In this document: piece after piece, positions 59,906-64,000 of the stretch
Layout of the letters: each line of letters begins with the position of its first letter
Position numbering within the stretch: position 1 is the stretch's first letter
Assembly: GCF_014145615.1 (NCBI RefSeq)
Contig: NZ_JACIVH010000074.1
Location: 62,001 to 126,000 of the forward strand
DNA length: 64,000 bases
Reading direction: 5' to 3'
Source: Limosilactobacillus balticus
Lineage (GTDB): Bacteria > Bacillota > Bacilli > Lactobacillales > Lactobacillaceae
Position numbers and translations under genes: made by a program
The notes under the pieces: model-generated
What the model saw: the letters and a program-made list of their open reading frames with translations, nothing else
Told to the model about the DNA's origin: nothing
Database searches by the model: none

Positions 59906-62398
59906 ATGGATAATATGTTCACGCCAAGTGCAAAGCATGTTCTAGCAATTGCACAAGAACAAGCAAAATACTTTAAACACCAAGCAGTAGGGACTGAACA
60001 CCTTTTGCTTGCCCTCTCAATGGATAAAGATGGGATTGCTAACAAGATATTTGAACAATTTTCTATTACGAGCGATGATATTCGTGAAGAAATTGAACGC
60101 TTAATTGGCTATGGAACAATGGAAAATCTGGGTGCTTCAGATTATCTTCCATATTCACCAAAAGCAAAGCAGGTATTATCATTAGCGGGTAAAGAAGCCC
60201 AACAAATGCATGCATTAAAAATTGGTACTGAGCACTTGCTATTAGCGTTAATTGCGGATGAAAGTGTTCTGTCTTCACGAATCTTGTATAGCCTAGATGT
60301 TGTGCCGCGACAGATGAGAAAAGTAATCTTACGTCGGTTAGGGATTGCTGATAGTCAACAGCGTAATCCTAATCGTCAACAAGCTCGTCGTCGAACCCAG
60401 CAAGCTGGGACACCAACATTAGATAAGTTGGCTCGTGATATGACAGAACTTGCTCGGAATGGTCAGCTTGATCCGGTGATTGGTCGAAATAAAGAAGTTA
60501 AACGTGTGGAACAAATCCTTAGTCGTCGTACCAAGAATAACCCTGTTTTGATCGGTGAACCCGGGGTAGGAAAGACGGCGATTGCTGAAGGACTTGCTCA
60601 GCGGATGGTTGAAGGTAAGGTTCCAGCTGAATTAGCAAATAAACGTTTAATGATGCTCGATATGGGATCATTAGTTGCAGGTACCAAGTATCGAGGAGAG
60701 TTTGAAGATCGCCTTAAGAAGGTTATTGATGAGATTCAGACAGATGGACATGTGATTCTTTTTATTGATGAACTGCATACCTTGATTGGTGCTGGTGGTG
60801 CTGAAGGTGCAATTGATGCATCTAATATTTTGAAACCGGCCCTAGCGCGGGGGGAGTTACAAACAATTGGTGCTACTACCCTTGATGAATATCAGAAATA
60901 TATTGAATCTGATGCTGCACTAGAACGACGCTTTGCTACTGTTCAAGTTGATGAGCCAACTACTGATCAAACTCTGCAAATTTTACGGGGACTACGACCA
61001 AAGTATGAGGATCATCACCATGCTAAAATTACTGATGAGGCACTAGAAGAAGCGGTTAAATTGTCAGATCGTTACATTTCAGATCGCTTCTTACCGGATA
61101 AAGCAATTGATCTTATTGATGAATCAGCAGCTATGGTTCGAATTGATGCTGAAGATAAGAAAAATCATCAGCCTTCATTAGAAAGTCAATTAGAAGATCT
61201 ACGCGCCCAAAAAGAAGAAGCAATTGATAATCAAGACTTTGATCGTGCAGCTGCTCTTCGCCAACAAGAATTAGCGCTTAAAGATAAAATTGATCGTAAA
61301 GAACAACGCGATCAACAAAGGGACTCTCATAACTATAAATTGAAAGTAACTGGTGAAAATATTGCACAAGTTGTTGCTGAATGGACAGGTGTTCCTTTAA
61401 CGCAATTGAAGAAGAGTGAGAGTGAGCGATTAGTTAACTTAGAGAAAGTTCTTCACCAACGAGTAATCGGACAGGATGAAGCAGTTGCCGTAGTCGCTAA
61501 GGCAATTCGGCGCGCACGAAGCGGTCTTAAGGATCCTAGACGACCGATTGGTTCATTTATGTTCTTAGGACCAACTGGGGTAGGAAAAACAGAGCTTGCA
61601 AAGGCCTTAGCTGCTGCAATGTTTGGCTCAGAGGATAACATGATTCGCATTGATATGTCAGAATATATGGAAAAATATAGTACTAGTCGATTGATCGGTG
61701 CCGCTCCAGGATATGTCGGTTATGATGAGGGGGGCCAATTAACTGAAAAAGTACGGCAACATCCATATTCTGTTGTTTTATTAGATGAAGCTGAGAAGGC
61801 GCATCCTGATGTATTTAATTTATTACTCCAAGTTTTAGATGATGGCTACTTAACTGACGCAAAGGGTCGCCGAGTTGATTTTAGAAATACGATTATTATT
61901 ATGACTTCTAACCTTGGCGCAACTCAACTTCAAGATGAAAAAGAAGTTGGCTTTGGTGCGAAAGATATGTCACAAGATTATAATGCGATGGCAACAGCGA
62001 TTAAACAACAAATGAGACTATACTTCCGACCAGAATTTCTTAATCGGATTGATGAGACGATTATCTTCCATTCATTGCAAAAGAAGGAACTTCATCAAAT
62101 TGTTAAGCTCATGGTTAATGACTTGAATAAGCGGGTAAGCGAGCAAGGAATCAACTTAAAAGTTACTCCTGCTGCAATTGATGTAATTGCAAAGCTTGGT
62201 TATAATCCTGCTTATGGGGCACGTCCTCTTCGGCGAGCTTTACAAGATCATGTTGAAGACGATTTGAGTACTGGGCTACTTAGCGGTGAGATTAGTGTGG
62301 GAGATGACGTGACAGTAGGTACTCATCAAGGCAAAATTACTTTTAAAGTAAAGAAGCCGGATGAAGATAAAGCTGTTGAATTAAAATTGAATAGGTAA
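59906..62398 (+). CDS. clpC: ATP-dependent Clp protease ATP-binding subunit ClpC
   Basis: An 830-residue Hsp100 ATPase. The Clp N-terminal repeats cover about 1-145 and the first AAA domain has Walker [10 protein letters not shown] with [20 protein letters not shown]-like linker lies near 410-445 ([26 protein letters not shown]), and the second AAA domain has [14 protein letters not shown] and the C-terminal D2 block. It unfolds proteins for ClpP and helps stress survival. The start is ATG 59906 (AAGGGGG upstream), two codons after an in-frame TTG. Confidence 0.96.
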   Translation: MDNMFTPSAKHVLAIAQEQAKYFKHQAVGTEHLLLALSMDKDGIANKIFEQFSITSDDIREEIERLIGYGTMENLGASDYLPYSPKAKQVLSLAGKEAQQMHALKIGTEHLLLALIADESVLSSRILYSLDVVPRQMRKVILRRLGIADSQQRNPNRQQARRRTQQAGTPTLDKLARDMTELARNGQLDPVIGRNKEVKRVEQILSRRTKNNPVLIGEPGVGKTAIAEGLAQRMVEGKVPAELANKRLMMLDMGSLVAGTKYRGEFEDRLKKVIDEIQTDGHVILFIDELHTLIGAGGAEGAIDASNILKPALARGELQTIGATTLDEYQKYIESDAALERRFATVQVDEPTTDQTLQILRGLRPKYEDHHHAKITDEALEEAVKLSDRYISDRFLPDKAIDLIDESAAMVRIDAEDKKNHQPSLESQLEDLRAQKEEAIDNQDFDRAAALRQQELALKDKIDRKEQRDQQRDSHNYKLKVTGENIAQVVAEWTGVPLTQLKKSESERLVNLEKVLHQRVIGQDEAVAVVAKAIRRARSGLKDPRRPIGSFMFLGPTGVGKTELAKALAAAMFGSEDNMIRIDMSEYMEKYSTSRLIGAAPGYVGYDEGGQLTEKVRQHPYSVVLLDEAEKAHPDVFNLLLQVLDDGYLTDAKGRRVDFRNTIIIMTSNLGATQLQDEKEVGFGAKDMSQDYNAMATAIKQQMRLYFRPEFLNRIDETIIFHSLQKKELHQIVKLMVNDLNKRVSEQGINLKVTPAAIDVIAKLGYNPAYGARPLRRALQDHVEDDLSTGLLSGEISVGDDVTVGTHQGKITFKVKKPDEDKAVELKLNR

Positions 62399-62402
62399 AA
62401 GG

Positions 62403-62445
62403 AACGGTAAATTATTCTGAAAGCGCAGAGTAATTTACCGTTTTA
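62403..62445 (+). terminator. Terminator after clpC
   Basis: AACGGTAAATTA pairs perfectly with TAATTTACCGTT, then TT. Confidence 0.85.
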
Positions 62446-62670
62446 AATTTTGCCTTTGTTAAATTTAAAATACACAAAATAGATATTTGTATTTTAAATA
62501 TGCTAGAATTACAATATTCGTTCTCTAATGATAACAGAAGAGAAAACTACCGAATTACATTCATTTATCGCATTTGATGATTATTTTTCTGAAACGGTTG
62601 TCAAAAGATAAGTTATAGTCTTATAATGTGTTTATCAGATAATCAATGATTTTAATAGGGGATGTTATAT

Positions 62671-63273
62671 TTGAAACGTGCAGAACAACTGGAAAAGACG
62701 AGACAAGCAATCTTGAAAACTGCTACAAAGCTATTTTTGCAAAAGGGATTTGGCGAAACTTCTACACGAGATATTGCTAAACAAATTGGAATTACACAAC
62801 CAGCTTTATACCACCACTTCAGCGATAAAGAGGTTTTATACCTTGACGTAATGACAAATTTATGTGGAAAAGTTCGCCAAGATATTAATAAAGTAATGCG
62901 CAAACATGATTTGTCACCGAATGAACAATTATGGCAAATTACCAAGGCGTTAAAAAAACATCATCCATTGAGTATTTATGATCAATACAATCAAGCGATG
63001 CGCCTATTATCAAAAAGTGCCCAGCAAAAGCTTAATATGATTTTTACAATGGATTATTTAGAACCGATTGCAGCATTTTTCCGTCAACCAGATGTAGGAT
63101 TACGTCCTGATATTCTGCCGAAAGAAGCTGCTGAATTATTTATTGCAGGTTTGACTCCGATTTTTGGTACTTCTCAATTAATTGGTGGTCATTCAATCAC
63201 ACCAGAACAACGTGACCAATTGATCTTAGACTGCATTATTAATGGTTTGTCAAATTGGGGCGGAAAAAATTAA
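62671..63273 (+). CDS. TetR/AcrR-family transcriptional regulator
   Basis: A 200-residue regulator. The N-terminal helix-turn-helix is QAILKTATKLFLQKGFGETSTRDIAKQIGITQPALYHHFSDKEVLY (given here as its defining blocks GFGETSTRDIA and ITQPALYHHF). The C-terminal ligand domain is helical. I prefer TTG 62671, for which AGGGGA has good spacing; ATG 62662 sits on the ribosome site. The target is not evident: no neighbouring pump gene is in the window. Confidence 0.88.
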   Translation: MKRAEQLEKTRQAILKTATKLFLQKGFGETSTRDIAKQIGITQPALYHHFSDKEVLYLDVMTNLCGKVRQDINKVMRKHDLSPNEQLWQITKALKKHHPLSIYDQYNQAMRLLSKSAQQKLNMIFTMDYLEPIAAFFRQPDVGLRPDILPKEAAELFIAGLTPIFGTSQLIGGHSITPEQRDQLILDCIINGLSNWGGKN

Positions 63274-63291
63274 AAAATATAAAAATAATTG

Positions 63292-63320
63292 TTGACAAAA
63301 TTCAATAGAACTTGTATACT
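63292..63320 (+). promoter_or_regulatory. Promoter of rpoB transcript
   Basis: TTGACA (63292-63297) and TATACT (63315-63320) with a 17-base spacer, a near-consensus vegetative promoter. Confidence 0.9.
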
Positions 63321-63337
63321 TTAATAGTATGTAATTG

Positions 63338-63425
63338 TGAGTTCATTTGAACCTGGTGATCTATTGTCCATCAGATTCTGCATAAAAGCCAAAGACAGTC
63401 GATGAACTGTTTTTGGATTTTTTTT
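63338..63425 (+). ncRNA. Structured rpoB leader (Lacto-rpoB-type RNA element)
   Basis: GAGTTCAT near 63340 pairs with ATGAACTG near 63402, CTGGTGAT pairs with ATCAG near 63371, and a U-rich stretch ends it. The position just before rpoB and the shape fit the Lacto-rpoB RNA motif described upstream of rpoB in Lactobacillales. The assignment is from position and visual folding. Confidence 0.7.
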
Positions 63426-63447
63426 GCCCAAAAGTCGAATTTTGGGC
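63426..63447 (+). terminator. Leader hairpin after the rpoB RNA element
   Basis: GCCCAAAA pairs with TTTTGGGC. It follows a T run and lies about 60 bases before rpoB; it may be part of an attenuation switch rather than a full terminator. Confidence 0.5.
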
Positions 63448-63508
63448 AAATTGTAATCAAAATGTAATATTAAATGAACTTACGGAATAAATTAGAGAGG
63501 TGAACAGT

Positions 63509-64000
63509 TTGGCTGGACATTTAGTTAAATACGGTAAACACCGTACCCGTCGTAGCTACTCGCGAATTAAAGAAGTTCTCGAATTGCCAAACCTTATTGA
63601 AATCCAAACCGATTCCTACAATTGGTTTATGGAAAAAGGTTTGCGGGAAATGTTTGATGATATTATGCCAATTGATGATTTTCAAGGAAAACTTTCTTTG
63701 GAATTCGTTGACTATCAACTTTTAGAACCTAAGTATACTGTTGACGAAGCTCGTGAACACGATGCTAATTACTCAGCACCACTTCATGTTACGTTACGGT
63801 TAACTAACCATGAAACTGGTGAAATTAAGTCTCAAGATGTATTCTTTGGTGACTTCCCACTAATGACTGACCAAGGTACATTCATTATTAATGGTGCCGA
63901 ACGGGTTATTGTTTCACAATTAGTTCGTTCGCCAGGTGTCTACTATAGTGAAGAAAATGATAAGAATGGTCGGCCAAACTACGGTGCTACCTTTATTCCA
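63509..64000 (+). CDS. rpoB: DNA-directed RNA polymerase beta subunit (5' part, cut by window edge)
   Basis: TTG 63509, with GAGAGGTGAA upstream, opens a frame that runs through the end of the window (164 codons). The start [20 protein letters not shown] and the later blocks [36 protein letters not shown] and [12 protein letters not shown] are standard for bacterial RpoB. Position after ctsR-clpC matches the gene order of lactobacilli. Confidence 0.97.
   Translation, partial: MAGHLVKYGKHRTRRSYSRIKEVLELPNLIEIQTDSYNWFMEKGLREMFDDIMPIDDFQGKLSLEFVDYQLLEPKYTVDEAREHDANYSAPLHVTLRLTNHETGEIKSQDVFFGDFPLMTDQGTFIINGAERVIVSQLVRSPGVYYSEENDKNGRPNYGATFIP

Noticed and set aside
1-64000. CRISPR array or cas genes
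   Set aside because: No series of regularly spaced identical repeats and no cas-like protein were seen anywhere in the window.

Overview
The window is a low-GC Firmicutes chromosome segment that reads as a lactic acid bacterium, most likely Limosilactobacillus (L. reuteri or a close relative). Supporting signs are the malolactic and fumarate genes, a gene order of ctsR-clpC followed by rpoB with a Lactobacillales-type rpoB leader, a lysine riboswitch before lysP, and a KxYKxGKxW signal peptide with LPXTG anchor. The species name is an inference from gene content, not from a database search.

Layout. 1-8.2 kb: C4-dicarboxylate region with a LysR regulator (cut by the window edge) divergent from malolactic enzyme, then fumarase, a fumarate-reductase flavoprotein, a DASS-type dicarboxylate transporter and a second LysR gene. 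Together these could convert or take up malate and fumarate and use fumarate as an electron sink. 8.3-16.4 kb: ThrE-type exporter, uracil-DNA glycosylase-like protein, MFS pump, alpha/beta hydrolase, DJ-1/PfpI protein and MprF. 16.5-24.3 kb: tRNA-Asp, RluD-like pseudouridine synthase, DUF4811 protein plus MFS pump with a divergent MerR regulator, RNase J and a CAAX-type protease. 24.4-27.3 kb: four-gene polar amino-acid ABC importer on the minus strand. 27.5-36.9 kb: universal stress protein, two VIT metal transporters, a CDF exporter and an MntR-like regulator, a cold-shock protein, a split ThrE exporter, PAP2 phosphatase, GNAT, riboswitch-controlled lysine permease and deoxynucleoside kinase. 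36.98-37.51 kb: five tRNA genes (Val, Leu, Gly, Arg, Pro).

37.49-56.83 kb is an integrative genomic island of about 19.3 kb inserted at the 3' end of tRNA-Pro(CGG). A 14-bp copy of the tRNA end lies at both borders, a tyrosine integrase and an excisionase-like gene sit at the right border, and paired TTGGTCG motifs lie just inside both borders. Its cargo includes an HxlR-controlled oxidoreductase with a large unrecognised partner, a lipoprotein, an XRE regulator and a SEC10/PgrA-like surface protein. It also carries a plasmid-like block: HUH Rep, ribbon-helix-helix protein between palindromes, serine resolvase, type I toxin-antitoxin-like locus, and a decayed resolvase/exonuclease pair. Near the right end are an Abi_2/HEPN-like protein with a cold-shock-like N-terminus and a structured non-coding RNA.

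57-64 kb returns to core chromosome: alpha/beta hydrolase, zinc alcohol dehydrogenase, ctsR-clpC with a CtsR box, TetR regulator, and the first 164 codons of rpoB behind its structured leader. The best candidates for undescribed biology are all in the island: the cold-shock/HEPN protein, the divergent antisense RNA/40-aa peptide locus, the catalytically dead recombinase-exonuclease operon, and the small RNA at 53.6-53.76 kb.
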